A stretch of DNA of 64,000 nucleotides from Pseudonocardia sp. DSM 110487 (GTDB lineage: Bacteria; Actinomycetota; Actinomycetes; Mycobacteriales; Pseudonocardiaceae): NCBI RefSeq assembly GCF_019468565.1, contig NZ_CP080521.1:5394001-5458000 (forward strand), given 5' to 3'. The notes below the pieces were generated by a model, which did no database searches, was not told where the DNA came from, and was given only the letters and a program-made list of their open reading frames with translations. The position numbers and the translations under genes are program-made. Position 1 is the first letter of the stretch. Each line of letters opens with the position of its first letter. Below are positions 9,240-16,859 of the stretch, piece by piece.

Positions 9240-9911
9240 ATGACTCCGGGGGGCAGCGTGGACGTCGATCATGTCGAGGAATTCCCGCTTCTCGCGCGGC
9301 TGCTGCAGCTCGCGGCCGACCAGGGCGAGGGCACGATTCTCGGGCTGGTACCGCCCGGGCGGTCGCGGATCGGGCGGGTGTCGCGCGTCGACGCCGCGGC
9401 GTTCGCCGAGCGGCTCGCCACCGCCTACCGGGAGCGCTCGCCCGCCATGATCCGCTACGCCACGCGCAAGGTCGGCGATCCGGGCCGCGCCGAGGACGTC
9501 GTGCAGCGGGCATTCGAGAAGATCCTGCGCCGCCAGCAGGGCGACCCGCCGGAGATCACCAACATGCAGGCGTACGTGCTCACGGCCGTCTGCAACGAGA
9601 TCAACCGCGAGCTGCGCGAGGTGATCCCGGCCCGGGCCAACGTCAGCATCGACGACCCGGACCGCGCCGACGACGCCCCGAGCGCCCCGGTCGACGTCTC
9701 CACCCAGGTCGCCGACGCCGCGGTGCTGCGCGACGCGCTCGCCGCGCTCTCCCCGCGCGAGCGCGAGGCCGTCGTCATCCGCATGCAGTGGCAGCTGTCC
9801 GTGGCCGAGGCGGCCGAGGTGATGCAGCTGTCCACCGGCGCGGTCAAGCGCTACACCTCCGACGGCCTGCGCCGCCTGCGCGAGCGCCTCGACCCGGCGT
9901 TCGTCGCCTAG
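9240..9911 (+). CDS. ECF-type RNA polymerase sigma factor
   Basis: 223 aa. A roughly 55-residue N-terminal extension (containing LLARLLQLAADQGEGTILGL) precedes sigma region 2 (RYATRKVGDPGRAEDVVQRAFEKI, roughly residues 75-100). Region 4 is ALSPREREAVVIRMQWQLSVAEAAEVM with the recognition helix near STGAVKRYTSDGLRRLRERL. No anti-sigma gene lies next to it, so regulation may use the N-terminal extension. Its stop is followed by a strong hairpin. Confidence 0.85.
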   Translation: MTPGGSVDVDHVEEFPLLARLLQLAADQGEGTILGLVPPGRSRIGRVSRVDAAAFAERLATAYRERSPAMIRYATRKVGDPGRAEDVVQRAFEKILRRQQGDPPEITNMQAYVLTAVCNEINRELREVIPARANVSIDDPDRADDAPSAPVDVSTQVADAAVLRDALAALSPREREAVVIRMQWQLSVAEAAEVMQLSTGAVKRYTSDGLRRLRERLDPAFVA

Positions 9912-9925
9912 AGCCGGAGCACCAC

Positions 9926-9963
9926 CCGGTGGTCGAGTAGCGCCGGCCCTACTCGACCACCGG
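9926..9963. terminator. Bidirectional hairpin between convergent genes
   Basis: Perfect 15-bp arms at 9926-9940 and 9949-9963 (CCGGTGGTCGAGTAG and complement) around an 8-nt loop, placed between the sigma-factor stop and the stop of the PLP enzyme. There is no U-tract, as is common in actinomycetes. Confidence 0.7.
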
Positions 9964-9968
9964 GGTGT

Positions 9969-11168
9969 TCAGGCCTCCAGGAACTCCGCGAGCCCCGTGA
10001 GTAGGCGGTCGACATCGGAGTCGTCGACGTAGGGCGCGAGGCCGATCCGCAGCGCCCCGCCGTCGCCGAGGCCGAGGCGGCGCGACGGCTCGAGGGCGTA
10101 GAAGGTCCCCGCTGGGGCGTGCACGCCGCGCTCGGCGAGGAACGCGTAGGCGGACGCGGGCTCCCGGTCGGCGAACGTGACGAGCAGCGTGGGTGTGCGG
10201 TGGGCCGCCCGCGACAGCACCGTTACGCCGGGGAGCTGGGCGAGGCCGTCCTCGATCCGCTCCCGGAGCCGGTCCTCGTGGGCTCCGATGGCGCCCAGTG
10301 CGGTGACTATCCGGTCCCGCCGGGTGTCGCCGGTCCCGAGCCCCGCGAGGAAGTCGATCGCCGCCGTGGTGCCGGAGAGGAGCTCGTAGGGCAGGGTGCC
10401 GAGCTCGAAGCGTTCCGGCACGACGTCGGGCGAGGGCAGCAGCTTCTGCGGGCGCAGCTCCTCCAGCAGGGCGGGCACCGCCGCGAGCACGCCGCAGTGC
10501 GGCCCGAGGAACTTGTACGGCGAGCAGGCGAAGAAGTCCGCGCCCAGTGCCTCGACGTGCACGGGCAGGTGCGCGGTGACGTGCACGCCGTCGACGTAGG
10601 CGAGCGCGCCCGCGTCGTGCGCCAGGTCGGTGATCGCACGGACCGGCGGGCAGGTGCCGAGCAGGTTCGACGCGGCCGTGACGGCGACGAGCCGCGTGCG
10701 TGGGGAGAGGACCTCCGCCACCGCCTCCGCGGGGAGCTCCGCGGTCGCGGGGTCGAACTCGGCCCAGCGCACGCGGGCGCCCACCGCCTCCGCGGCAAGC
10801 ACCCACGGGCGGATATTGGCGTCGTGGTCGAGTGAGGTGACCACGACCTCGTCGCCCGGTTCCCACGTGGCCGCGAGCGTGCGGGCGATGTCGAAGGTGA
10901 TCTGGGTCATGCTGCGGCCGAAGACGACACCTCCCGGCTCGGCGTCGAGCAGGTCGGCAACGGCACGGCGGGCCGCCAGGACGATGTCGTCGGCGGCGCG
11001 TTCGGAGGCGGTGACCCGGCCGCGGTTGGCCAGCGGCGCGACCAACGTGCGTGCCACCGCATTCGCTACCTCAGCGGGGACCTGGGAGCCGCCAGGGCCA
11101 TCGAAGTGGGCATATCCCGCCGTCAGGGCCGGAAAGTGCGCGCGAACCGCCGCAACGTCGTACATCAC
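9969..11168 (-). CDS. Cysteine desulfurase-like PLP enzyme (class V aminotransferase)
   Basis: 399 aa, fold-type I PLP enzyme. The N-terminal YAHFDGPGGSQVPAEVANA is typical of the cysteine desulfurase-like subfamily (TIGR01976 type). The aspartate that holds the pyridine nitrogen is in YVDGVHVTAH, and the Schiff-base lysine is in ACSPYKFLGPHCG. No scaffold or sulfur-acceptor gene is adjacent, so a role in Fe-S assembly is not supported. A racemase, lyase or sulfur-transfer role is open. Confidence 0.8.
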   Translation of the reverse strand: MMYDVAAVRAHFPALTAGYAHFDGPGGSQVPAEVANAVARTLVAPLANRGRVTASERAADDIVLAARRAVADLLDAEPGGVVFGRSMTQITFDIARTLAATWEPGDEVVVTSLDHDANIRPWVLAAEAVGARVRWAEFDPATAELPAEAVAEVLSPRTRLVAVTAASNLLGTCPPVRAITDLAHDAGALAYVDGVHVTAHLPVHVEALGADFFACSPYKFLGPHCGVLAAVPALLEELRPQKLLPSPDVVPERFELGTLPYELLSGTTAAIDFLAGLGTGDTRRDRIVTALGAIGAHEDRLRERIEDGLAQLPGVTVLSRAAHRTPTLLVTFADREPASAYAFLAERGVHAPAGTFYALEPSRRLGLGDGGALRIGLAPYVDDSDVDRLLTGLAEFLEA

Positions 11169-11267
11169 CCCGTCACCCTGTCACGAGGGCCGGGCCGTGT
11201 CCGGCCCGGCCGCTAGGGGCGATCCGGGGCGCGAGTTCCGCGGTCGAGATCCGCGGGACACGGCCTA

Positions 11268-11429
11268 GTGTCCCCCGCCGGAAGTCCGTTGGGTAAGTCG
11301 GTGGATCCAGGTTCTCGCTGGGTGCGCCGGACGGCGGGCCTCGTACTGGACGTACTCGGCCCGTCGGCCGGTGCGGCCAGCGTGGGCCTGGGCCGCCGAA
11401 TTATTCGGCGGACTTCCGGCGGGGGACAC
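11268..11429. mobile_element. MITE-like element with IS630-type ends
   Basis: A 162-bp segment with perfect 21-bp terminal inverted repeats (GTGTCCCCCGCCGGAAGTCCG at 11268-11288, complement at 11409-11429). It is flanked on both sides by TA inside CTAG, as expected for TA target duplication by IS630/Tc1-type transposases. It contains no ORF of note. It sits directly after the stop codon of the histidine-kinase-like gene (11433). A lone copy of the same end occurs at 35050-35066. Confidence 0.8.
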
Positions 11430-11432
11430 TAG

Positions 11433-13016
11433 TCACCAGTCCTCGGCCTCCGTGCCGCCGTCGGAACCGACGGCGCGGTGCCGACCCTCGCGCAGGCCGC
11501 GCTGGTAGGTGCTGAGCCGGTCGCGCACCCGGTCGGGCGCGCGCTCCGCGGGGGTGACGTGCTGCGCGCCGTTCTGACCGTTCTGACCGTTCTGACCCGT
11601 CTGGCCGTTCCGCTCGGTGCTGCGCGGCGGCGGCACGAGCTGGTTGCCAGGTCGGCGACGGGGAAGACCGCTGGACGTGGTGGGGAGCTCGGGCTCGGGG
11701 CGGGCGGCCCGGGCAGCGGCTTCGCGCCACTCGTCGTCCTGCGGCGTCTGCCAGTCCAGTGGAGAGGAAGAGCCCGGCCCTCCCCCTGACCCGTCCTCAC
11801 GGAACCATGCCGACGCGATCGCCTCGAAGATCGGTGTGGCGTACCGGTCGTCGATCGGCTCGAGGGGCAGGTCGAGCAGCGGCCCGAACAGCTCGTCCAC
11901 CTGCGAGGAGGACGAGGGCGAGTAGGCCGGCGCGTCGTCGAACGACAGCGACGGCCGGGTGCCGTTGATCGGCTCGTCCGAGCTCGAGCCGGCCTGCTTC
12001 GAACCGTTCGTGCCGTTCACGGCCCGCCCGACGCCTGCGCCGGCGTCGAAGCCGAGCTCGTACGAGGACAGCGACGACAGCCCGGTGCGGTCCAGCAGCG
12101 GCTCCGGCGAGGGCAGCGGCGGCGGCGCGGGAGATGGTGAGGGCGGTGGCGACAGGCGTGGCGACGGCGGTGGCAACAGAGGAGGCGACAGCGGTGGCGA
12201 CGGCCGCGGCGGCTGCTCCACCGTGACCGCCGCCGGCGGACAGTGCACGCTCGCGACGAGCCCGGATCCGGCGGGGGGCGGGCCGCCCGAAGGCCGGCGC
12301 AGCACGATCCCGTGGCGCGAATGCCGGGCGAGCTGCTCGGCCGCCGCGGCGGCCCTGCGGCCACCGAGGCCGTCGGGGTCGTACCGGGCCGCGCCGTCGA
12401 CGATGACGTCGACCGTGGCGCCCCCGTTGCCGGAGCTCCGGCTGGCCGCGGTGTCCAGGTGGCTCGCGAGCTCGATGCGCGCGCCGGGGTACACCGCGGT
12501 GACGTGGTCGACGAGCTCGGCGAGCACGTGCACCAACTCCACCGCGGCTGCCGGGGACACGAGTGCGGACGGGGCGGACCGCACCTCGATCCGGCGGGGC
12601 TCCTCGGCGAGGGCGGCGGCGTCGGAGACGACGTCGCCGAGCCTGCGCGGCCCCGCCGATCGCACCCCGGGCTCGTGGCCGGCCAGCAGCAGCAGGCCCT
12701 CGACGTCGCGATGCATCCGGCGCGCGGTGTCCTGCAGCTCGGGGAGGCCGGGCGGCTCGGGGTAGAGCTGCTCGGCCTGCAGCCGCTCCAGCAGCCAGAT
12801 GTGCCGGTCGAGCCGGGCCTGCAGCCGCCGTGCGACCCCGGCCGCGGCGTCGTCGCCCCCACGATCGACAGCACGATCGACGGGGTGATCGACGCCACGT
12901 TCGAAGCTGCCGCCCGCGCGGGCATCCCAGCGGTCGGTGCCAGCAGCGGATCCGAGGTGCGCGAGGTAGCCCGAGTCTCCCTCGTAACCCCTGTCCACCA
13001 GTCGGTCCTCTCCCAC
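11433..13016 (-). CDS. Sensorless histidine-kinase-like protein (nitrate-sensor kinase relative)
   Basis: 527 aa with no membrane segment. Residues about 63-115 (ARLDRHIWLLERLQ ... ARRMHRDVEGLLLLAG) match the dimerisation region of actinobacterial nitrate/nitrite-sensing kinases. The segment LVHVLAELVDHVTAVYPGARIEL equals the N-box of the ATPase domain, but the glycine boxes are degraded (DPDGLGGRRAAAAAEQLARH). A long Pro/Ser-rich linker follows (about residues 260-310). The end has an NGQ repeat and a conserved-looking tail DRLSTYQRGLREGRH, also typical of those kinases. It is probably a scaffold or pseudokinase. GTG 13016 is used; GTG 12998 has an equally good ribosome site. Confidence 0.65.
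   Translation of the reverse strand: MGEDRLVDRGYEGDSGYLAHLGSAAGTDRWDARAGGSFERGVDHPVDRAVDRGGDDAAAGVARRLQARLDRHIWLLERLQAEQLYPEPPGLPELQDTARRMHRDVEGLLLLAGHEPGVRSAGPRRLGDVVSDAAALAEEPRRIEVRSAPSALVSPAAAVELVHVLAELVDHVTAVYPGARIELASHLDTAASRSSGNGGATVDVIVDGAARYDPDGLGGRRAAAAAEQLARHSRHGIVLRRPSGGPPPAGSGLVASVHCPPAAVTVEQPPRPSPPLSPPLLPPPSPRLSPPPSPSPAPPPLPSPEPLLDRTGLSSLSSYELGFDAGAGVGRAVNGTNGSKQAGSSSDEPINGTRPSLSFDDAPAYSPSSSSQVDELFGPLLDLPLEPIDDRYATPIFEAIASAWFREDGSGGGPGSSSPLDWQTPQDDEWREAAARAARPEPELPTTSSGLPRRRPGNQLVPPPRSTERNGQTGQNGQNGQNGAQHVTPAERAPDRVRDRLSTYQRGLREGRHRAVGSDGGTEAEDW
11569..11612. repeat. 9-bp tandem repeat encoding NGQ units
   Basis: CCGTTCTGA is repeated three times exactly (11569-11595), then twice imperfectly, inside the histidine-kinase-like gene. 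It encodes consecutive Asn-Gly-Gln triplets on the minus strand. Such short units change number by slippage. Confidence 0.8.
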
Positions 13017-13051
13017 GGGTCGATGCCTCGCGCCGACTCACGCCGAAGCGG

Positions 13052-13067
13052 CGTGACGTGCATCACG
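13052..13067. promoter_or_regulatory. Possible Crp/GlxR-type site
   Basis: CGTGACGTGCATCACG contains GTGA-N6-TCAC, the symmetric core recognised by Crp/GlxR proteins. It lies 36 bp upstream of the minus-strand histidine-kinase-like gene and about 320 bp from the plus-strand BNR gene. The rest of the 13017-13387 gap shows no gene. Support is a single motif match. Confidence 0.35.
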
Positions 13068-13387
13068 CTCGGGGCACGTGGCCGGCTGCCCTCGGCGACG
13101 CACGCTACCTCGCAACGGGCTTCCACCGACCGCCTGCGGGGAAAGTGCGCTCAGGGCGCGCGTTCCTGCGGCGGGCGGCCCGGACGTGTCCTGACCTGCG
13201 CCGGATGGCACGCACCGTAGCCCATTCGGGCGCCTTCCGCCTACGGATGGGTGGCGAGCGGCGGCCTCGCCGCGGTCAAGTGGTAGAAGCGCACGCCCAC
13301 CGATGAGTTCGGCTGCCGTGGGAGGTCACAAGTCTGCGCCGGGCGTGAAGAACCCGGCCGGACGACCGAACTGCGAGGAGGACTGCC

Positions 13388-14503
13388 ATGACCGGAGTGC
13401 GGGTTCTGGTGGGCACGCGCAAGGGAGCGTTCGTGCTCACCGCGGACGGCACGCGCGAGCGGTGGGAGGTGGACGGGCCGCACTTCGCGGGATGGGAGAT
13501 CTACCACGTGGCCGGCTCGCCCGCCGATCCGAACCGGCTCTACGCGTCGCAGTCGGGCGGATGGTTCGGGCAGGTCGTGCAGCGTTCCGACGACGGCGGA
13601 GCCACGTGGGAGCCGATGGGCAACGAGTTCACCTACACCGGCGTGCCCGGCACCCACCAGTGGTACGACGGCACGCCGCACCCGTGGGAGTTCGCGCGGG
13701 TCTGGCACCTCGAACCGTCGGCCACCGACCCGGACACCGTGCTCGCCGGCGTCGAGGACGCGGCGCTGTTCCGCAGCACCGACGGCGGCGCCAACTGGCA
13801 GGAGCTGCCGGGCCTGCGCGAGCACGGCTCCGGCCCCAGCTGGCAGCCGGGGGCCGGCGGGATGTGCCTGCACACGATCCTCGTCGATCCCCGTGACCCG
13901 GCCCGGATGCACGTCGCGATCTCCGCAGCGGGGGTCTTCCGCACGGAGGACGGCGGCGCGTCGTGGGAGCCGGCGAACCGCGGCCTGCGGTCCGAGGGCA
14001 TCCCCGACGAGGACGCCGAGGTCGGGCACTGCGTGCACCACCTCGCGATGCACCCGGACCGTCCCGACACGCTCTACATGCAGAAGCACTGGGACGTGAT
14101 GCGCAGCGACGACGGCGGCGCCAACTGGTACGACATCGGCGAGGGCCTGCCCAGCGACTTCGGGTTCCCGATCGAGGTGCACGCGCACGAACCGGACACG
14201 ATCTACGTCGTGCCGATCACCAGCGACTCCGTCCACTTCCCGCCCGACGGCCGGCTGCGGGTGTTCCGCAGCCGCACCGGCGGGAACGGGTGGGAGCCGC
14301 TCACGAAGGGCCTGCCGCAGGAGCACTGCTACGTCAACGTGCTGCGGGACGCGATGGCGGTCGATTCCCTCGACACCTGCGGTGTCTACGTCGGGACGAC
14401 CGGTGGGCAGGTCTACGCCTCACCCGACGCGGGCGAGACATGGGCGCCGATCGTCTCGAACCTGCCTGCGGTGCTGTCGGTGCAGGTCCAGACGCTGTCA
14501 TGA
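13388..14503 (+). CDS. BNR/Asp-box repeat protein (sialidase-like beta-propeller)
   Basis: 371-aa predicted beta-propeller without a signal peptide. Asp-box motifs recur: RSDDGGATW, RSTDGGANW, RTEDGGASW, RSDDGGANW and SPDAGETW. VLVGTRKGAFVL at the N-terminus is typical of cytosolic WD40/YVTN/BNR proteins often labelled exo-alpha-sialidase, but no sialidase Arg triad or FRIP motif is evident, so glycosidase activity should not be assumed. GAGGAGG precedes ATG 13388. The stop overlaps the start of the MoaD/ThiS-like gene (ATGA), which ties the two functionally. Confidence 0.8.
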   Translation: MTGVRVLVGTRKGAFVLTADGTRERWEVDGPHFAGWEIYHVAGSPADPNRLYASQSGGWFGQVVQRSDDGGATWEPMGNEFTYTGVPGTHQWYDGTPHPWEFARVWHLEPSATDPDTVLAGVEDAALFRSTDGGANWQELPGLREHGSGPSWQPGAGGMCLHTILVDPRDPARMHVAISAAGVFRTEDGGASWEPANRGLRSEGIPDEDAEVGHCVHHLAMHPDRPDTLYMQKHWDVMRSDDGGANWYDIGEGLPSDFGFPIEVHAHEPDTIYVVPITSDSVHFPPDGRLRVFRSRTGGNGWEPLTKGLPQEHCYVNVLRDAMAVDSLDTCGVYVGTTGGQVYASPDAGETWAPIVSNLPAVLSVQVQTLS

Positions 14504-14817
14504 GCGGCGTGACGACCGCGACGGTCAGGGTGAAACTGCCCGCACACCTGCGGAAGCTGGCGCGGGTGGACGGCGAGGTGCGCCTCGACGTGCCGGCCCC
14601 GGTCACCCAGCGGTCGGTGCTCGACGCCCTGGAGGCCCGCCATCCGGTGCTGCGGGGCACCATCCGCGACCACGACACGCGGCGGCGCCGCGCCTTCGTG
14701 CGGTTCTTCGCCTGCGAGCAGGACCTGTCCCACGACGAACCGGACGCTCCCCTTCCCGGCGAGGTGGCGACCGGGAAGGAGCCGTTCCTGGTGGTCGGCG
14801 CGATGGCGGGCGGGTGA
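14500..14817 (+). CDS. MoaD/ThiS-like ubiquitin-fold sulfur carrier
   Basis: 105 aa, beta-grasp fold. It ends with Gly-Gly (VVGAMAGG), the residues that carry a thiocarboxylate in MoaD, ThiS and related carriers. VKLPAHLRKLA and SVLDALEARHPVLRGTI match family patterns. Translation is coupled to the BNR protein by ATGA overlap. No MoeB/ThiF-type activating enzyme lies nearby, so the partner must be elsewhere. The pathway is unknown. Confidence 0.8.
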   Translation: MSGVTTATVRVKLPAHLRKLARVDGEVRLDVPAPVTQRSVLDALEARHPVLRGTIRDHDTRRRRAFVRFFACEQDLSHDEPDAPLPGEVATGKEPFLVVGAMAGG

Positions 14818-14837
14818 GCGCTCGTACAGGCCCCGGA

Positions 14838-14909
14838 GGTTCAGGAACGCCACGTTCATGAACGTGGAGTACATGAACGTGGAGTACATGAACGTGGCGT
14901 TCCTGAACC
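14838..14909. repeat. Palindromic repeat with internal 15-bp tandem units
   Basis: Perfect 22-bp arms at 14838-14859 and 14888-14909 enclose two tandem copies of ATGAACGTGGAGTAC (14858-14872, 14873-14887), and the right arm starts a third, variant copy. It lies between the MoaD-like stop and the YciO stop (convergent genes), so it may act as a terminator. Its modular build suggests a dispersed repeat. Confidence 0.8.
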
Positions 14910-14932
14910 GCGCCTGCGGCGGCGTGGCGCCG

Positions 14933-15553
14933 CTACTCGAACCGTGACGGGTCGCCCGCCCCGCGGCGGACGATCTCGGGTTCGTCACCCGAGAAGTCGA
15001 CGACCGTGGTGGGCTCGGTGCCGCAGTCGCCGGAGTCGAGCACCGCGTCCAGGACGCCGTCGAGCTGATCCTTGATCTCCCAGCCCCGGGTGAGGGGCTC
15101 CGGCTCGTCGGGCAGGAGCAGGGTTGACGACAGCAGCGGCTCCCCCAGCTCGGCGAGCAGCGCCTGCGCCACGGTGTGCTGCGGGATGCGTACCCCGACG
15201 GTCTTCTTCTTGGGGTGCAGCATCCGGCGCGGCACCTCCTTGGTGGCCGGGAGGATGAACGTGTAGCTGCCCGGCGTCGCGGCCTTGACGGCCCGGAACA
15301 CCCGGTTGTCGATGTGCACGAACTGACCGAGCTGCGCGAAGTCGCTGCAGACCAGCGTGAAGTGGTGCTTGTCGTCGAGGCGGCGGATCTTGCGGATGCG
15401 ATCGACCCCCGCTGCGTCGCCGAGCTGGCAGCCGAGCGCGAAGCACGAGTCGGTCGGGTACGCGATCAGTCCCCCGCTCCTGATGATGTCGACCACCTGG
15501 CTGATCGCACGCCGCTGGGGATCGACCGGATGGACGTCGAAGTACCGCGCCAT
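14933..15553 (-). CDS. YciO/Sua5-family threonylcarbamoyl-AMP synthase-like protein
   Basis: 206 aa YrdC-fold protein. VVDIIRSGGLIAYPTDSCFALGC is the nucleotide/threonine-binding start of the family, RIRKIRRLDDKHHFTLVC is the next conserved block, and PGSYTFILPATKEVPRRML is characteristic of the YciO subgroup. Sua5 proteins make threonylcarbamoyl-AMP for tRNA t6A. YciO members are paralogues with uncertain role, so t6A synthesis is not assured. It has its own gap on both sides. Confidence 0.85.
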   Translation of the reverse strand: MARYFDVHPVDPQRRAISQVVDIIRSGGLIAYPTDSCFALGCQLGDAAGVDRIRKIRRLDDKHHFTLVCSDFAQLGQFVHIDNRVFRAVKAATPGSYTFILPATKEVPRRMLHPKKKTVGVRIPQHTVAQALLAELGEPLLSSTLLLPDEPEPLTRGWEIKDQLDGVLDAVLDSGDCGTEPTTVVDFSGDEPEIVRRGAGDPSRFE

Positions 15554-15676
15554 GCTGCGCAGAGTAGGGCCGCTCGGGTCCGTTGTGCAGATCGAAACGC
15601 GGTCGCGGCCCCGTACATCGCCGAGACGGTGCCCTCACCGCGTCGGAACGCACGACTTGAACGTGTCAGGACGCTG

Positions 15677-15697
15677 GACTCGCGTCCTGCGCGAGTC
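15677..15697. repeat. Small palindrome with GACTCGCG arms
   Basis: GACTCGCG (15677-15684) pairs with CGCGAGTC (15690-15697), and an overlapping alternative stem pairs GGACGC with GCGTCC. The core is shared with the large palindrome at 7396-7467. It lies just after the galactarate dehydratase stop and could also serve as its terminator. Confidence 0.6.
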
Positions 15698-15708
15698 AAG
15701 CGGGCGGG

Positions 15709-16842
15709 TCAGCGGGGCTTGTCCAGCGTGACCTTGTCGACCGTCCACTCCCTCGCCTGCTCGCTCAGGGTGACGCCGAGGCCGGGGCGGTCGGACAGGT
15801 GCATGCGCCCGTCGCGGATCTCCAGTCGCTCGGGGAAGAGCGGGTGGAGCCAGTCGAAGTGCTCCACCCACGGCTCGCTGGGGTAGGCGGCAGCGAGGTG
15901 GACGTGGATCTCCATCGCGAAATGGGGCGCGAGCTGCAGGTTGCGGTGCTCGGCGAGTGCTGCGAGCTTGAGGAACTGGGTGATACCGCCGATGCGCGGG
16001 GCGTCGGGCTGCAGGATGTCGACCGCGTCGTGGCGGATCAGCTCGGCGTGCTCGGCGACGCTGGTGAGCATCTCGCCGGACGCGATCGCGGTGTCGAGCG
16101 AGCGAGCGAGCGCGGCGTGCCCCTCGGCGTCGTATGCGTCGAGTGGCTCCTCGATCCACACGAGGTCGAACTCCTCCAGAGCGCGCCCGACGCGCATCGC
16201 GGTGGGCCGGTCCCACTGCTGGTTGGCGTCCACCATGAGCGGCGCGCCGCCGATGTGCTCGCGGACGGCGCGGACCCGGCGCAGGTCCTCGGCCGAGTCC
16301 GGCTGCCCGACCTTGATCTTGATGCCGCCGACGCCGGACGCGAGCGTGCGGGTGGCGTTGTCGAGCACCTGCTCGATCGGCTCGTGGAGGAAGCCTCCCG
16401 AGGTGTTGTAGCAGCGCACGGAGTCGCGGTGGGCACCGAGCAGCTTGGCCAGCGGCAGGCCTGCGCGCTTGGCCTTGAGGTCCCACAGCGCCACGTCGAT
16501 CGCGGCGAGGGCCTGCGTGGCCGCGCCGCTGCGCCCGACGGAGGCCCCCGCCCATACGAGCTTGGTCCACAGCCTGCCGATGTCGCTGGGGTCCTCCCCG
16601 ATCAGATCGGGCGCGACCTCGCGGGCGTGGGCGAACTGGGCCGGTCCGCCTGCTCGCTTCGAGTAGCTGAACCCGACGCCCTCCAGCCCTGCCTCGGTGG
16701 TGATCTCGGCGAAGAGGAACGCGATCTCGGTCATCGGCCGCTGCCGGCCGGTGAGCACCTTCGCGTCGCTGATGCCGGTCGGCAGCGGCAGCGTCACCGA
16801 CGACAGCGTGACGGAGTCGATCCGGTCGAGAACGGGGGTCAT
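15709..16842 (-). CDS. Galactarate/talarate-type dehydratase (enolase superfamily, MR subgroup)
   Basis: 377 aa. The mandelate-racemase-subgroup active site is visible: the KxK base in GGIKIKVGQP; metal ligands Asp in LMVDANQQWD, Glu in WIEEPLD and Glu in IASGEML; and the His partner region near LAPHFAMEIHVHLA. CYNTSGGFLH is characteristic of L-talarate/galactarate dehydratases. It dehydrates an aldaric acid to a 5-keto-4-deoxy aldarate. ATG 16842 has GAGGAG just upstream. It follows the glucarate dehydratase gene by 17 bp in one operon. Confidence 0.82.
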   Translation of the reverse strand: MTPVLDRIDSVTLSSVTLPLPTGISDAKVLTGRQRPMTEIAFLFAEITTEAGLEGVGFSYSKRAGGPAQFAHAREVAPDLIGEDPSDIGRLWTKLVWAGASVGRSGAATQALAAIDVALWDLKAKRAGLPLAKLLGAHRDSVRCYNTSGGFLHEPIEQVLDNATRTLASGVGGIKIKVGQPDSAEDLRRVRAVREHIGGAPLMVDANQQWDRPTAMRVGRALEEFDLVWIEEPLDAYDAEGHAALARSLDTAIASGEMLTSVAEHAELIRHDAVDILQPDAPRIGGITQFLKLAALAEHRNLQLAPHFAMEIHVHLAAAYPSEPWVEHFDWLHPLFPERLEIRDGRMHLSDRPGLGVTLSEQAREWTVDKVTLDKPR

Positions 16843-16859
16843 GCTGCTCCTCTTGCAGG

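Noticed and set aside
12121..12230. Minisatellite-like GGTGGCGAC repeats
   Set aside because: They encode the Pro/Ser linker of the histidine-kinase-like protein, and their irregularity fits protein low complexity rather than an independent element.
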